A stretch of DNA of 64,000 nucleotides from Rhizobiaceae bacterium (lineage in GTDB: Bacteria > Pseudomonadota > Alphaproteobacteria > Rhizobiales > Rhizobiaceae): NCBI GenBank assembly GCA_017640615.1, contig JAEPQK010000002.1, forward strand, positions 1 through 64,000. The letters are read 5' to 3'. Positions 42,206 to 52,339 of this stretch are shown here, piece after piece. The notes under the pieces were generated by a model, which was not told the origin of the DNA, made no database searches, and saw only the letters and a list, made by a program, of their open reading frames with translations. The first letter of the stretch is position 1. Each line of letters starts with the position of its first letter. The position numbers and the translations under genes are program-made.

Positions 42206-44170
42206 ATGCGGCGATCGGCAAATTATCTAGTGACGACGGCAATGGCATTCGCGCTGGCATGGCCGGCGACAGCCATTGCGCAATCGGATGCTGGCCAGGT
42301 CAGGGTCAATTCGCTCGCCGGCGCATTTCTGGCCGCGCGTGTCGCTGAAAACCAGTCCGATTTCTCCAATGCAATCAGCTTTTACACCCGCGCACTCGCC
42401 TTTGACCCGCGCAACGAAAGCCTGAAACAGAACCTGATGGTCGCGCTGATTTCGAGCGGCGAGTTCGATCGTGCGCTGATTTATGCCGGCGACCTGAAGG
42501 AAGTGGCGGAGGTCGAGCGCTTTTCGCGTGTCGCTCTTGCAGTGGACGCTATCCGCAAGACCGAGTTCGAAGACGCGAAATTCCTGCTGAAGCTCACGCT
42601 GGAATCCGATCTCGACCGTCTGATCACGAGCCTGATGTCCGCTTGGGCCGACTATGGTGCGGGCGAGGCAGCGGCAGCCGTGGAAAAGGCAGCCACGCTG
42701 GAAGGTCCCGCTTGGTTCGAAGTGTTTTCCGCCTATCACACGGCCCTGATCGCCGAGAGCAGCGGCGACTATGACGCGGCCAAAAAGGCATATGAGCGCA
42801 TTGTCACCAATCCGGCCACCGCGACGGCAGCACCCGAAACCTTCCTGCGTGCGATCGAATCCTACGCCGGTTTTCTCGCTAGCGGCGGCGAAACAGCTGC
42901 CGCGCTCGAGATGATCGAAGAGGTGGAGCGCGTTCATCTCGGGCGCCTCGACATGACGGAGCTGCGCAAACGGCTCGAAGCCAGTGAAACGCTGTCGCCG
43001 CTGGTCGGAAATGCCGTTCATGGCGCTTCTGAAGTGTTGCTCAATGTCGGAACCGCTCTGAACCGCGGCGGCGGCGAGGACTTCGTGCGCCTCTATCTGC
43101 GTATGGCGCTGGCGCTGCGGCCGGAAAACGTGCCGGCCCTCATGCAACTCGCCGCACTGGCGGAACAGACCGACAAGGCGGAAGAAGCGGTGGCCTTCTA
43201 CGAGCAGGTGCCCGACACCGCTCCGCAGAAGGAACTTGCAGAACTTCAGCTTGGACTGAACCTTGCCGACCTGAAGCGCTACGACGAGGCGATCGCTCAT
43301 CTCGAAGCCGTGGCCGAAAGCTCGCCCGACGACCGCCGCTCCTATCTGGCGCTTGGCAGCGTTCATTCGTCCCGCATGGACTATCGCGCAGCCGCCAACG
43401 TCTATGACCGCGCCGTCGAGGCTATAGGCGAACCTGATCGCGCCGACTGGAACATCTTCTACCAGCGCGGCATCGCCTATGAGCGTCTCAAGGAATGGGA
43501 GAAGGCGGAGCCCAATTTCTTCAAGGCTCTGGAGCTCTTTCCCGATCAGCCGCAGGTGCTGAACTATCTCGGCTATTCCTGGGTCGATATGAACCGCAAC
43601 CTCGAAGAGGGGCTGGAGCTGATCCGCAAGGCCGTAGAGCTGCGGCCGAGCGACGGCTACATCGTGGATTCGCTTGGCTGGGCCTATTACCGCCTCGGCC
43701 GCTATGACGAGGCAGCGAAGGAGTTGGAGCGGGCGGTGAGCTTGATGCCGGACGACCCGATCCTGAACGACCACCTGGGTGACGCCTACTGGCGCGTCGG
43801 CCGCCGGCTCGAAGCTCGGTTCCAGTGGAGCCACGCGCGCGACCTCGACCCCGAGCCCGATCTGCTGGCCGAGGTGCTCAAGAAACTGACCAAGGGTCTG
43901 CCGCCGGTCACGGATGAGGCATCCGCTACCTCGGAGGAGCAGGTCGAAGTCGCGATGGCGGAGGGCATTACCGACACGCAGACCGATGCTTCGCCTCTGG
44001 CCGATGGCGATTACGTCGTTCAGCCCGGCCAGAGCCTGTGGTCGATTGCCGCCGACCGGCTGGGCCGCGGCAGCCGCTACGAAGAGATCATCGAGCTCAA
44101 CCCCGAGCTTGGCGGTTCGCCTGACGCGATATTCCCGGGCCAGAAACTGCGCATGCCGCCCACCAACTGA
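42206..44170 (+). CDS. Exported TPR-repeat protein with C-terminal LysM domain
   Basis: The 654-residue precursor has a signal peptide (MRRSANYLVTTAMAFALAWP, cleavage near AIAQ). A long tetratricopeptide array follows: AISFYTRALAFDPRNESLKQ at about 55-75, LAELQLGLNLADLKRYDEAI mid-chain, AEPNFFKALELFPDQPQVLN and WAYYRLGRYDEAAKELERAV. The C-terminal 50 residues are a LysM domain (VQPGQSLWSIAADRLG, then IIELNPEL and FPGQKLRMP). GAAGGA precedes ATG 42206. LysM binds peptidoglycan glycan, so this envelope TPR protein is probably tied to the wall. It lies between ispB and glyQ. The repeat count and partner proteins are unknown. Confidence 0.87.
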   Translation: MRRSANYLVTTAMAFALAWPATAIAQSDAGQVRVNSLAGAFLAARVAENQSDFSNAISFYTRALAFDPRNESLKQNLMVALISSGEFDRALIYAGDLKEVAEVERFSRVALAVDAIRKTEFEDAKFLLKLTLESDLDRLITSLMSAWADYGAGEAAAAVEKAATLEGPAWFEVFSAYHTALIAESSGDYDAAKKAYERIVTNPATATAAPETFLRAIESYAGFLASGGETAAALEMIEEVERVHLGRLDMTELRKRLEASETLSPLVGNAVHGASEVLLNVGTALNRGGGEDFVRLYLRMALALRPENVPALMQLAALAEQTDKAEEAVAFYEQVPDTAPQKELAELQLGLNLADLKRYDEAIAHLEAVAESSPDDRRSYLALGSVHSSRMDYRAAANVYDRAVEAIGEPDRADWNIFYQRGIAYERLKEWEKAEPNFFKALELFPDQPQVLNYLGYSWVDMNRNLEEGLELIRKAVELRPSDGYIVDSLGWAYYRLGRYDEAAKELERAVSLMPDDPILNDHLGDAYWRVGRRLEARFQWSHARDLDPEPDLLAEVLKKLTKGLPPVTDEASATSEEQVEVAMAEGITDTQTDASPLADGDYVVQPGQSLWSIAADRLGRGSRYEEIIELNPELGGSPDAIFPGQKLRMPPTN

Positions 44171-44193
44171 GCGGCGAAACGCTTTCACCTTTC

Positions 44194-44222
44194 TTGACGC
44201 CTCCACGGCGCCCGACTACGAG
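44194..44222 (+). promoter_or_regulatory. Candidate promoter of glyQ
   Basis: TTGACG (44194-44199), 17-base spacer and TACGAG (44217-44222), 36 bases before glyQ. No glycine riboswitch or T-box was recognised. Confidence 0.38.
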
Positions 44223-44257
44223 GGAGCCGATTTTCGCATACCGCTCCGAGGCATTTC

Positions 44258-45202
44258 ATGACGGCACAGCCGCTCGCAGACCTGGACCCGACGAAGTCGT
44301 TTCAGGGTCTCATCCTCGCGCTCCATTCCTATTGGGCGGCGCGCGGCTGCGTGATCCTGCAGCCCTACGACATGGAAGTCGGCGCCGGCACCTTTCACCC
44401 GGCCACCACGCTGCGCTCGCTTGGCCCGCGCCCCTGGAACGCCGCCTATGTGCAGCCGTCCCGCCGGCCGAAGGACGGCCGCTACGGCGAAAATCCGAAC
44501 CGTCTTCAGCACTATTATCAGTATCAGGTGATCCTGAAGCCAAACCCGCCAAACCTGCAGGAGCTTTATGTCGGCTCGCTGGAGGCGATCGGCATCGACA
44601 CCGCGCTGCACGACATCCGCTTCGTGGAAGACGACTGGGAGAGCCCGACGCTTGGCGCCTGGGGGCTAGGCTGGGAGTGCTGGTGTGATGGCATGGAGGT
44701 CTCGCAGTTCACCTATTTCCAGCAGGTCTGCGGCATCGAATGCGCGCCGGTTTCCGGTGAGCTGACCTACGGGCTTGAGCGGCTGGCGATGTATGTGCAG
44801 GGCGTGGACAATGTCTACGACCTCAACTTCAACGGCGTAGAGGGGCCGGGCAAGGTCACCTATGGTGACGTCTTCCTGCAGGCTGAGCAGGAATATTCAC
44901 GCCACAATTTCGAACATGCCGATACTGCAATCCTGCATCAACATTTCATCGATGCGGAAAAGGAATGCCGCGCGCTGCTGGAAGCCGGCGCGCCGACTGA
45001 TGACGCGAATTCAAAACTCCATCGCATGGTGCTGCCGGCTTACGACCAGTGCATCAAGGCAAGCCACGTCTTCAACCTGCTCGATGCGCGCGGCGTGATT
45101 TCGGTGACGGAGAGGCAGAGCTACATTCTGCGGGTGCGCGATCTGGCAAAGGCCTGCGGCGAAGCTTTCCTGCTGACCGAGGCTGGTGGCGCGACCGCCT
45201 GA
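44258..45202 (+). CDS. glyQ: Glycyl-tRNA synthetase alpha subunit
   Basis: The 314-residue class II synthetase alpha chain begins [20 protein letters not shown], then [14 protein letters not shown] and [20 protein letters not shown], all standard for GlyQ. With GlyS it forms the alpha2beta2 enzyme charging tRNA-Gly. glyS follows after 393 bases, with a small minus-strand gene between them. Confidence 0.98.
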   Translation: MTAQPLADLDPTKSFQGLILALHSYWAARGCVILQPYDMEVGAGTFHPATTLRSLGPRPWNAAYVQPSRRPKDGRYGENPNRLQHYYQYQVILKPNPPNLQELYVGSLEAIGIDTALHDIRFVEDDWESPTLGAWGLGWECWCDGMEVSQFTYFQQVCGIECAPVSGELTYGLERLAMYVQGVDNVYDLNFNGVEGPGKVTYGDVFLQAEQEYSRHNFEHADTAILHQHFIDAEKECRALLEAGAPTDDANSKLHRMVLPAYDQCIKASHVFNLLDARGVISVTERQSYILRVRDLAKACGEAFLLTEAGGATA

Positions 45203-45230
45203 CCGGTCTCATTTTCTGAAATTTGAGCCC

Positions 45231-45401
45231 TCAGGCCGTCTCGCCGTAGTCAGCCGATCTTGTGTCCAATTCCACCGTCGTTCCGATTGTCTGCAGTGCC
45301 CGGCGCACGCCGGAGAGTTCGCTGGTGCTTTGCGCGTAGGCGTATCCGGCGAACAAAGCTGCAAATGCGGCGATCTGGATAAATCTGGAAACGGCCCTCA
45401 T
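45231..45401 (-). CDS. Small exported protein between glyQ and glyS
   Basis: The 56-residue frame has a basic start and hydrophobic core (MRAVSRFIQIAAFAALFAGY) with a cleavage site near YAYAQ, then a polar tail. AGGA precedes the ATG. Its reading is the best account for this inter-genic stretch, but no family is recognised and a chance frame cannot be excluded. Confidence 0.5.
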   Translation of the reverse strand: MRAVSRFIQIAAFAALFAGYAYAQSTSELSGVRRALQTIGTTVELDTRSADYGETA

Positions 45402-45595
45402 TGTCCTGGTCCCTTTCGCCTCCCGTTGGCTCCTTCGCTTCTGGAGGCTGATGGACGCACTTTGGCTCGTGTCTGCTGAACCGGTGCTGGGCCAGGGGTT
45501 CATGTGGCGTTCAAGCAGATTTCGGCTACCGAGCGTGACAGCGCGCAGCGGAGTTGCTATGCGCGCGGCGGACAATTCACCGCCGCGAGCAATCC

Positions 45596-47893
45596 ATGCC
45601 CGACCTCCTGTTAGAACTCCGTTCCGAGGAAATCCCCGCCCGCATGCAGCGCAAGGCGGCGGGTGACCTGAAAAGGCTGGTCACCGATGCACTGGTGGAT
45701 GGCGGGCTGACTTATGAGGCGGCACGCGAATACTGGACGCCGCGCCGGCTGGCGCTCGACATTCGTGGGGTGACTGCGCGCTCGAAAGACGTCAGCGAGG
45801 AGCGCAAGGGCCCGCGCTTCGATGCGCCAAAGCCGGCCGTGCAGGGCTTCCTGAAATCGGTCGGCATCCCGCCGCAAGGTTTCAATCAGTATGAAAGCCT
45901 GCAGCCCGGCCAAAGCGCGGCAGTCGAGGGTTACCCGGTCATCTCTGTGGAGGAGGTGAAGGGTCAGGCGGTGTTTTTCGCCCGGATGCAGAAAAAGGGC
46001 CGCACGGCGGAAGAGATCATCGCCGAAGCGCTGCCCGCACTGATACGCGGCTTTCCATGGCCGAAATCCATGCGCTGGGGCGAAGCCTCGGCGCCGCGCA
46101 GCACGCGTTTCTATGGCGACGAGGCCAAGGGCAGCGAAAGCCTGCGCTGGGTGCGCCCGCTGCAATCCATCGTCTGCACTTTCGGCCCCGAAACCGAAGA
46201 GCCGGTTGTGGTCGACTTCGAGGTCGACGGCATCCGCGCCGGCAATGTCACTTACGGCCACCGTTTCCATGCGCCGGACGCTTTCGAGGTGCGGCGCTTC
46301 GACGATTATGTGTCGAAACTGGAAGCCGCAAAGGTCGTGCTCGACGCGGAGCGCCGAAATGAGATCATCCGCAGCGACGCCGCCAATCTGGCATTTGCCA
46401 ACGGGCTTGAACTGGTCGAGGACGAGGGCTTGTTGGACGAGGTTTCAGGCCTTGTCGAATGGCCCGTCGTGCTCATGGGCACCTTCGAGGAGGACTACCT
46501 CGACATTCCGGCGGAGGTGATCCGCCTTACCATCCGAGCCAACCAGAAGTGCTTCGTTACGCGGCCGGCGGGCGCGAGCGAAGAGACGCTATCGAACCAC
46601 TTTATCCCCACCGCAAATATTGAAGCGAGTGATGGCGGCAAGGTCATCGCCGAAGGAAATGGCAAGGTGGTGCGCGCCCGGCTCTCCGACGCGCTGTATT
46701 TCTGGAAGACCGACCAGGCCGACCTGCCGGACCTCGGCGGACTGAAAGCGTCAGCCGACAAGCTCGGCCTCGACCTGAAAAAGCCGCTCGACCAGCGCAT
46801 GGCGCGGCTCGACCATCTGAACGTCACTTTCCACGCCAAGCTGGGCACGCAGGGCGAGCGCGTGGAGCGCATCGCGCGTCTGGCGGAGGAACTGGCGCCT
46901 GTGGTTGGGGCGGACCCGAATCTAGCCCGCCGTGCCGCGCTTCTCGCCAAGGCCGATCTTCAGACCGAGGTCGTCGGCGAGTTCCCGGAACTGCAGGGCG
47001 CGATGGGCCGCAAATATGCGGTTCTTCAAGGCGAAGACCCAACCGTCGCCGCTGCGGTAGAGGAACACTACAAGCCGCTCGGACCGACCGATGTCGTGCC
47101 GACCGAGCCGGTGTCGGTTGCCGTCGCGCTTGCCGACAAGCTCGACACGTTGGTCGGCTTCTGGGCGATCGACGAGAAGCCGACGGGCTCGAAAGACCCC
47201 TATGCGCTGCGCCGTGCGGCGTTAGGCGTCATACGTATCGTGGTGGAGAACGGGGTGCGGCTGGGGCTCCTAAGTCGCTTGATGCCAGCCCTGGACCGGG
47301 TTTACGAAGATACGGGCGAAACGCATCTTCGACATCAGAAGCCCGTTGGCGGCGAGCCCGTCGACGTCTTGCTCATCGACCTCCTCTCGTTCTTCCACGA
47401 CCGCCTCAAAGTTTACCTCCGCGATCAAGGCGCACGGCATGACCTCATTGATGCCGTTATCACACCGGATTCCGACGACCTTCTGCTCATCGTGCGGCGC
47501 GTCGCTGCGCTCGGTGCGCTGCTGGAAACCGAGGACGGCAAGAACCTGCTCGCCGGCACGAAGCGCGCTGCGAACATTCTCGCGGCCGAGGAGAAGAAGG
47601 GCACCGCAACCGCTGACGCCGTTGATGTTGGGCTCCTGAAGGAGCCCGAAGAAACCGCATTGGCCGACGCAATCGCCAAGGCCGAGACGGAAGCTGCGAC
47701 GGCCACCGAAGCGGTGGACTACGAGGCAGCGATGCGTGCGCTTGCCACGCTACGCGCGCCGATTGACGCGTTTTTCGACAAGGTGCTGGTCAACGACCCG
47801 GACGAGAATGTGCGCGCCAACCGCCTGGCCCTGCTTGCCCGCATTCGGCAAGCGACCGGCCAGGTGGCGGATTTCTCGAAGATTGCAGGCTAA
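45596..47893 (+). CDS. glyS: Glycyl-tRNA synthetase beta subunit
   Basis: The 765-residue protein starts [20 protein letters not shown], the GlyS opening, and has [21 protein letters not shown] and the [15 protein letters not shown] segment before the C-terminal anticodon-binding domain (DFFDKVLV-like [19 protein letters not shown]). It completes the glycyl-tRNA synthetase with GlyQ. ATG 45596 was taken as the start because the family homology begins there. Confidence 0.97.
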   Translation: MPDLLLELRSEEIPARMQRKAAGDLKRLVTDALVDGGLTYEAAREYWTPRRLALDIRGVTARSKDVSEERKGPRFDAPKPAVQGFLKSVGIPPQGFNQYESLQPGQSAAVEGYPVISVEEVKGQAVFFARMQKKGRTAEEIIAEALPALIRGFPWPKSMRWGEASAPRSTRFYGDEAKGSESLRWVRPLQSIVCTFGPETEEPVVVDFEVDGIRAGNVTYGHRFHAPDAFEVRRFDDYVSKLEAAKVVLDAERRNEIIRSDAANLAFANGLELVEDEGLLDEVSGLVEWPVVLMGTFEEDYLDIPAEVIRLTIRANQKCFVTRPAGASEETLSNHFIPTANIEASDGGKVIAEGNGKVVRARLSDALYFWKTDQADLPDLGGLKASADKLGLDLKKPLDQRMARLDHLNVTFHAKLGTQGERVERIARLAEELAPVVGADPNLARRAALLAKADLQTEVVGEFPELQGAMGRKYAVLQGEDPTVAAAVEEHYKPLGPTDVVPTEPVSVAVALADKLDTLVGFWAIDEKPTGSKDPYALRRAALGVIRIVVENGVRLGLLSRLMPALDRVYEDTGETHLRHQKPVGGEPVDVLLIDLLSFFHDRLKVYLRDQGARHDLIDAVITPDSDDLLLIVRRVAALGALLETEDGKNLLAGTKRAANILAAEEKKGTATADAVDVGLLKEPEETALADAIAKAETEAATATEAVDYEAAMRALATLRAPIDAFFDKVLVNDPDENVRANRLALLARIRQATGQVADFSKIAG

Positions 47894-47899
47894 ACTGGC

Positions 47900-48346
47900 T
47901 CAGTCTGAGGGCAGCGTCCCCTGCGACCCCCGGGTAATACTGCCACCGCCACCGCTGCCATCGATGATCGTGACGCGCACGGCGTTCTGGTAGACATCCA
48001 CCTGCACCAGCGGCGCGCCGTTGAAAATCGCGCTGCGCGTGGCCTGGTCCATCGCGTCTTTGCGGTTGAGTAGTTGCTCCAGCGTGTTGCGTGCATTCGC
48101 CTTGCCGAACCATGGGTCGTCGCCGTCTTCAGGGTCGATCCTGTTGAAACGGTGCACGTTGGCGCGGTCCTGCCGCACCACCTGCGCCGCCGTATCCAGC
48201 CGGTAGCCGTCGCTGGCGAAGTGATCCTGCTCCGACAGGCGCGCCATGTAGCTGCCGAGATAGGTGTCGGCGAGCGCTGGCGCGGCTGCGGCGAGCGCCA
48301 GCAACGCAGCGGCCAGAACTTTTGAAACTGCGGACTGAAGCGACAT
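47900..48346 (-). CDS. Exported hypothetical protein (148 aa)
   Basis: The 148-residue precursor has a signal peptide (SAVSKVLAAALLALAAAAPA, cleavage near ALADT) and a mature part with FASDGYRLDTAAQVVRQDRA and a GSGGGG linker toward the end. GGGGG precedes the ATG at 48346. Family not recognised. It is convergent with glyS and shares direction with the Pro-rich exported protein upstream. Confidence 0.72.
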   Translation of the reverse strand: MSLQSAVSKVLAAALLALAAAAPALADTYLGSYMARLSEQDHFASDGYRLDTAAQVVRQDRANVHRFNRIDPEDGDDPWFGKANARNTLEQLLNRKDAMDQATRSAIFNGAPLVQVDVYQNAVRVTIIDGSGGGGSITRGSQGTLPSD

Positions 48347-48412
48347 CGAAATACCCCCGTGCGAAGACGATCGCACCAGCACTACACGCAATTCAGGTGA
48401 AATGCAGGCGGC

Positions 48413-48997
48413 CTATTCCATGCGCCCGGTTGGCGGCGCCGGAGGCGGCAGGGCGGATTTGGGAAGCCGCTCCGAAGGCGAGGGCGGCATGTCCGGCGCA
48501 GCCGGTGGGTTCGATGGGCTAGGCGGCGCGGAGCTAACTTCCTGCTGCGGCGGTGTGGCTGGTTCGGTGGCTGCCGGACCGGAGGGCGAACTGGCCGAGC
48601 GCGTGGCAAACGCATCGCCGATAATGCCGCCGCGAATGACCATGGGCAGGCTTTGGGGAGCACGCTTCTTCGGCTTGTCATCGCCAATGGAGGCCACGTT
48701 TTCCATCGCGATCGGCTGCTGCGCATCGACCATGGCGATGACCGAGGGGCTGACATTGACGAATTTGGGTTCCTCGGCTGGCGCACCGCCGAAGCGCTCG
48801 AAGCTCGGCATCGGAATGGCGGCATGTTGCGTGTCCCGCTCGCCGGCCGCGGTGAAGGAACCGGACTCCGGTCTTCCAAGAACGATTATCGACGGACTTT
48901 CAGTGCTTTCCAACGGGTCCAGCACAACGAAAGACGACGCATTCGCGGCATTTGTGGCGCAAAAAGCCAACAATATGGTCGCGAAGACTAGACGCAT
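48413..48997 (-). CDS. Exported Pro-rich hypothetical protein (194 aa)
   Basis: The 194-residue protein begins with a signal peptide (MRLVFATILLAFCATNAANA) and ends in a Pro/Ser-rich tail (about residues 140-190, PPQQEVSSAPPSPSNPPAAP). The middle has no recognised domain. The tail resembles a wall-spanning or disordered linker. The gene is divergent from tsaC over a 175-base gap and 66 bases upstream of the other exported protein. Function unknown. Confidence 0.7.
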   Translation of the reverse strand: MRLVFATILLAFCATNAANASSFVVLDPLESTESPSIIVLGRPESGSFTAAGERDTQHAAIPMPSFERFGGAPAEEPKFVNVSPSVIAMVDAQQPIAMENVASIGDDKPKKRAPQSLPMVIRGGIIGDAFATRSASSPSGPAATEPATPPQQEVSSAPPSPSNPPAAPDMPPSPSERLPKSALPPPAPPTGRME

Positions 48998-49172
48998 CGA
49001 AACTCCCGGCTTGCCCGGTTCAGAACCCAATTGCACCGCCTGCGGTCCGCTTTCACGGGCCACATTGCGCCGAAAGTAGTGGTTAATGATTAACAAAGAG
49101 GTGACGCCGGACAGGGACTTGCTGCTGGGCACAAGTGGCTGTACCGACATGCAAAAACCCGCGTGAAAGAGC

Positions 49173-50150
49173 TTGGCCAGAATTATCCCATATGAAGAGG
49201 CGCTGAACGAGGCGGCGGCACTGCTGGGTGCCGGCGGTGTGGTCGCGATTCCGACCGAGACGGTCTACGGGCTGGCCGCCGACGCGCTCAATGGCGAAGC
49301 TGTCGCAAAAATCTTCGAAACCAAGGGCCGGCCGCGTTTCAACCCGTTGATCGCGCATGTCGCGAATATCGGCATGGCAGCCGTTCTGGTCGCGCTCAAC
49401 GACAAGGCGCTGGCGCTCGCCGAAAAATTCTGGCCCGGCCCGCTGACAATGGTGCTGCCGATGGCGGATGGATCGCCGGTTCACCCGCTGGTGACGGCCG
49501 GGCTCGATACTTTGGCGATCCGGGTTCCCAAAAGCGACTTCACGCGTGCACTGATCGCGGAGTTCGGCAGGCCGTTGGCGGCGCCTAGCGCCAACAGGTC
49601 TGGCCGCATCAGCGCTACTACCGCTGCGGCGGTTGATGCTGAGCTCGGAGATCGCATCGAACTCATTGTGGATGGCGGCTCGGCGACGGTCGGCGTGGAG
49701 TCCACCATCGTGCGCATCGATGGCGACCGGATCACCTTGCTTCGGCCGGGCGGAATTGCCCGCGAGGCGATCGAGGATGTCGTCAAAACGCGGCTTGAGG
49801 CAGCGTCCGAGGGCAAGGTTCAGGCGCCCGGCATGCTCCTGTCTCACTACGCGCCGCAGCTTGGTATGCGGCTCGGCGTTCAAGAAGTGGAGCCCGGTGA
49901 GGCGCTGCTTGCCTTTGGCCCGCAACGCGCCGCAGGAGCGGAGCATGCGGCTGCGGTCATCAACCTTTCCGAGAAAGGCGACTTGAGGGAGGCGGCAGCC
50001 AATCTGTTTTCGGCCATGCGTGAGCTCGACCGTTCGGAAGCAACCGCAATCACCGTCGAGCCGATTCCCGAGCAGGGCCTTGGCGAAGCGATCAATGATC
50101 GTCTGCGCCGCGCAGCGGCCCCGCGTGACATGCACGGATTGGGTGAGTAG
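49173..50150 (+). CDS. tsaC: L-threonylcarbamoyladenylate synthase (Sua5 type)
   Basis: The 325-residue protein has the YrdC domain (VVAIPTETVYGLAADALN; KGRPRFNPLIAHV; ANRSGRISATTA) plus a C-terminal Sua5 domain (PGMLLSHYAPQ). It makes threonylcarbamoyl-AMP for the t6A37 modification of tRNAs reading ANN codons. TTG start at 49173 after GAAAGAG. It ends three bases before an in-frame TTG of the FAD oxidase, so the two are likely one operon. Confidence 0.95.
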   Translation: MARIIPYEEALNEAAALLGAGGVVAIPTETVYGLAADALNGEAVAKIFETKGRPRFNPLIAHVANIGMAAVLVALNDKALALAEKFWPGPLTMVLPMADGSPVHPLVTAGLDTLAIRVPKSDFTRALIAEFGRPLAAPSANRSGRISATTAAAVDAELGDRIELIVDGGSATVGVESTIVRIDGDRITLLRPGGIAREAIEDVVKTRLEAASEGKVQAPGMLLSHYAPQLGMRLGVQEVEPGEALLAFGPQRAAGAEHAAAVINLSEKGDLREAAANLFSAMRELDRSEATAITVEPIPEQGLGEAINDRLRRAAAPRDMHGLGE

Positions 50151-50159
50151 CGTTTGGCG

Positions 50160-51590
50160 ATGGACGCACCTTCCTCAACGCTCGACGAAACGCTTATCCG
50201 CCAGTTTTCCGAAATCGTCGGCGAAAAATACGCGCTCACCGGCAACGATGACATCGCGCCCTATGTGGTCGAGCGACGGGGCCTGTTTGGCGGGCGCACA
50301 CCGCTGGTGCTGAGGCCCGGCAGCACCGAAGAGGTGAGCCGCATCATGACGCTCGCCTATGAAACCCGCACGCCAGTCGTGCCGCAGGGCGGCAACACAG
50401 GGCTTGTCGGCGGGCAGATGCCGGACGCGACGGGCCGCGAGGTGGTCGTTTCTGTGTCGCGCATGAACCGCATCCGCGAGATCGATACGACCTCCGACAC
50501 GATCACCGCCGAGGCGGGTGTTGTGCTTCAGGCCTTGCAGGAGGCCGCGGGCGAGAATGATAGGCTGTTTCCGCTGTCGCTGGGGTCGCAGGGCAGCTGC
50601 CAGATCGGCGGCAACCTGTCCTCAAATGCCGGCGGGACAGGCGTTCTGGCCTACGGCAATGCGCGCGAGCTCTGCCTTGGGCTTGAAGTTGTGCTGCCCG
50701 ACGGCCGCATCTTCGACGATCTGCGCAAGTTGAAGAAGGACAATACCGGCTACGACCTGAAGGATTTGTTCGTGGGCGCGGAAGGCACGCTGGGCATCAT
50801 CACCGCCGCGGTGTTGAAGCTGTTTCCCAAGCCGAAGGGCCGGGAGGTCGCGTGGGCCGGGCTCAACTCGCCGGATGACGCACTCAGGCTTTTCCGGCTG
50901 GCGCAGGATCGTGCAGGCTCCGCGGTCACCACATTCGAAATGTCGCTCGACCGGCCGCTGGAGTTTCTGTTCCGGCATTTCCCGGCAACGCAGCCGCCGC
51001 TCGCAGAGCGCTATCCCTGCTACGTCATGCTGGAAATCTCCTCCGTCCGCTCGACCGAGGATGCGCGGTCGCTGATCGAGGACATTCTGTCTGCTGCGCT
51101 CGAAGATGGCATGGTGCTCGACGCTGCGATTGCCGCCAACGGCCAGCAGTTCAACGACTTCTGGGCAATGCGCGAAAACATGTCTGAAGCGCAGAAGCCG
51201 GAAGGCTTCTCGATCAAGCACGACATTTCAGTGCCGGTGGCGGCGATCCCGCTTTTCGTGAAAGAAGGCGCAAAGCTCGTTGAGCAGGTGGCGCCGGGCT
51301 CCCGCGTTGTCTGTTTCGGCCATATGGGTGACGGTAATCTGCACTACAATGTCTCCGAACCGGTGGGCGGAGATGCTGCGGCCTTCCAGGCGCTCTATGG
51401 CAAGATGAACGAGGCCATTCACGGTCTGGTTCATTCGCTTGGCGGCTCGTTCTCTGCCGAGCATGGCATTGGAAGGTTGAAGCGGGACGAGCTGATCGCG
51501 TCTGCGCCGCCGGTCGCCACTGAATTGATGCGCGCGGTGAAGCAGGCAATCGATCCCGTAGGCATCATGAACCCCAACAAGGTTATTTGA
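50160..51590 (+). CDS. FAD-linked oxidase of the D-2-hydroxyglutarate/D-lactate dehydrogenase type
   Basis: The 476-residue protein has an FAD-binding domain with PQGGNTGLVGGQMPD and QIGGNLSSNAGG and a C-terminal oxidase domain with FGHMGDGNLHYN (metal and substrate His) and EHGIGRLKRDEL. This pattern fits D-2-hydroxyacid dehydrogenases: D-2-hydroxyglutarate dehydrogenase, GlcD or D-lactate dehydrogenase. A single enzyme with no glcE/glcF argues against glycolate oxidase. ATG 50160 is taken; a TTG two codons earlier is also possible. If it uses D-2-hydroxyglutarate it would repair a by-product of serine biosynthesis. Confidence 0.85.
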   Translation: MDAPSSTLDETLIRQFSEIVGEKYALTGNDDIAPYVVERRGLFGGRTPLVLRPGSTEEVSRIMTLAYETRTPVVPQGGNTGLVGGQMPDATGREVVVSVSRMNRIREIDTTSDTITAEAGVVLQALQEAAGENDRLFPLSLGSQGSCQIGGNLSSNAGGTGVLAYGNARELCLGLEVVLPDGRIFDDLRKLKKDNTGYDLKDLFVGAEGTLGIITAAVLKLFPKPKGREVAWAGLNSPDDALRLFRLAQDRAGSAVTTFEMSLDRPLEFLFRHFPATQPPLAERYPCYVMLEISSVRSTEDARSLIEDILSAALEDGMVLDAAIAANGQQFNDFWAMRENMSEAQKPEGFSIKHDISVPVAAIPLFVKEGAKLVEQVAPGSRVVCFGHMGDGNLHYNVSEPVGGDAAAFQALYGKMNEAIHGLVHSLGGSFSAEHGIGRLKRDELIASAPPVATELMRAVKQAIDPVGIMNPNKVI

Positions 51591-51770
51591 CGATAGGCCA
51601 AGATGGCCGTGCCGCGGTGAGCTTTCGCTAACCATCCTCCAGATCAGCGATTGTTAACCGAAGTTCTTCGCCTGCCGGTAAGGTGCGCGCGCTACTCTCC
51701 CAATCAAGAAACGGGACAAACCCGTTCAGAGTTCCGGCGACGGTTCTCAGGAGAGACAGGAAGGCACAAC

Positions 51771-52334
51771 ATGAACACCGGACTGATGCCAGTCTGGGCG
51801 GGCAGCAATATGCGGCTCGACCCGTACCGAATGCCGCAGGTGGTGACTTACGCGCTGAGCGACGAGCATGGCGACGTCTATTTCACCATCGATCGCCGCG
51901 GCGCGACTATCAAACGTCATCTGAAAAATTCCCGCCTGCCGGTGAGCATCGCCATTCCGGCGTCTGCCTTCCGCGGCGTCGCTGCTCGCGCGATTGAAGA
52001 TGAAGACGGCGAGGTGACCGTAACGCTCGAGCTGCTCCATGCAGACGATTCGCTGTCAGTGCCTTTGCTGGTCGCGAGCGATCTGGACGATGTTGCTGCC
52101 GACTGGCGCGCATGGTCGGAGGCATATGGCCTGCCGATGATGCTGGTCGAGGCCGACGGCGTCGCCCGTGTGCTGGAAGACACGATCGGCGAGCGTCAGG
52201 TTGCTCCGGTGCATGAACGCCGTCAGGGCAAGGCCTCGATGCGCCGCCGCCCGCGCTTCCTCGCGCGCCGCAAATGCGGTCAGCTTGGTCTGCGTCTGGT
52301 GGTGAAGGGCGAGGAAATCATCGCCCGTAGCTGA
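51771..52334 (+). CDS. DUF6101 family protein
   Basis: The 187-residue protein opens RLDPYRMPQVVTYALSDEHG and FTIDRRGATIKRHL, with a basic C-terminal tail (RRRPRFLARRKCGQLGL). It matches the uncharacterised DUF6101 group of rhizobia; no enzyme motif is visible. Two purine-rich stretches (AGGAGAG and AGGAAGG) precede ATG 51771, the second at a good distance. It is convergent with ubiA, five bases apart. Confidence 0.8.
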   Translation: MNTGLMPVWAGSNMRLDPYRMPQVVTYALSDEHGDVYFTIDRRGATIKRHLKNSRLPVSIAIPASAFRGVAARAIEDEDGEVTVTLELLHADDSLSVPLLVASDLDDVAADWRAWSEAYGLPMMLVEADGVARVLEDTIGERQVAPVHERRQGKASMRRRPRFLARRKCGQLGLRLVVKGEEIIARS

Positions 52335-52339
52335 TTTTG

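Noticed and set aside
42227..44206. Open frame of about 660 codons on the minus strand, opposite the TPR-LysM gene
   Set aside because: It mirrors a well-supported gene with signal peptide and repeats. Long antisense frames are expected at high GC, and its translation shows no domain.
44171..44257. Glycine riboswitch or T-box before glyQ
   Set aside because: The gap is only 87 bases and shows no tandem aptamer or T-box sequence.
49082..49094. GTTAA-TGA-TTAAC palindrome before tsaC, considered as a CtrA site
   Set aside because: CtrA sites have TTAA halves about seven bases apart; here the gap is three. It may still be a binding site, but no regulator can be named.
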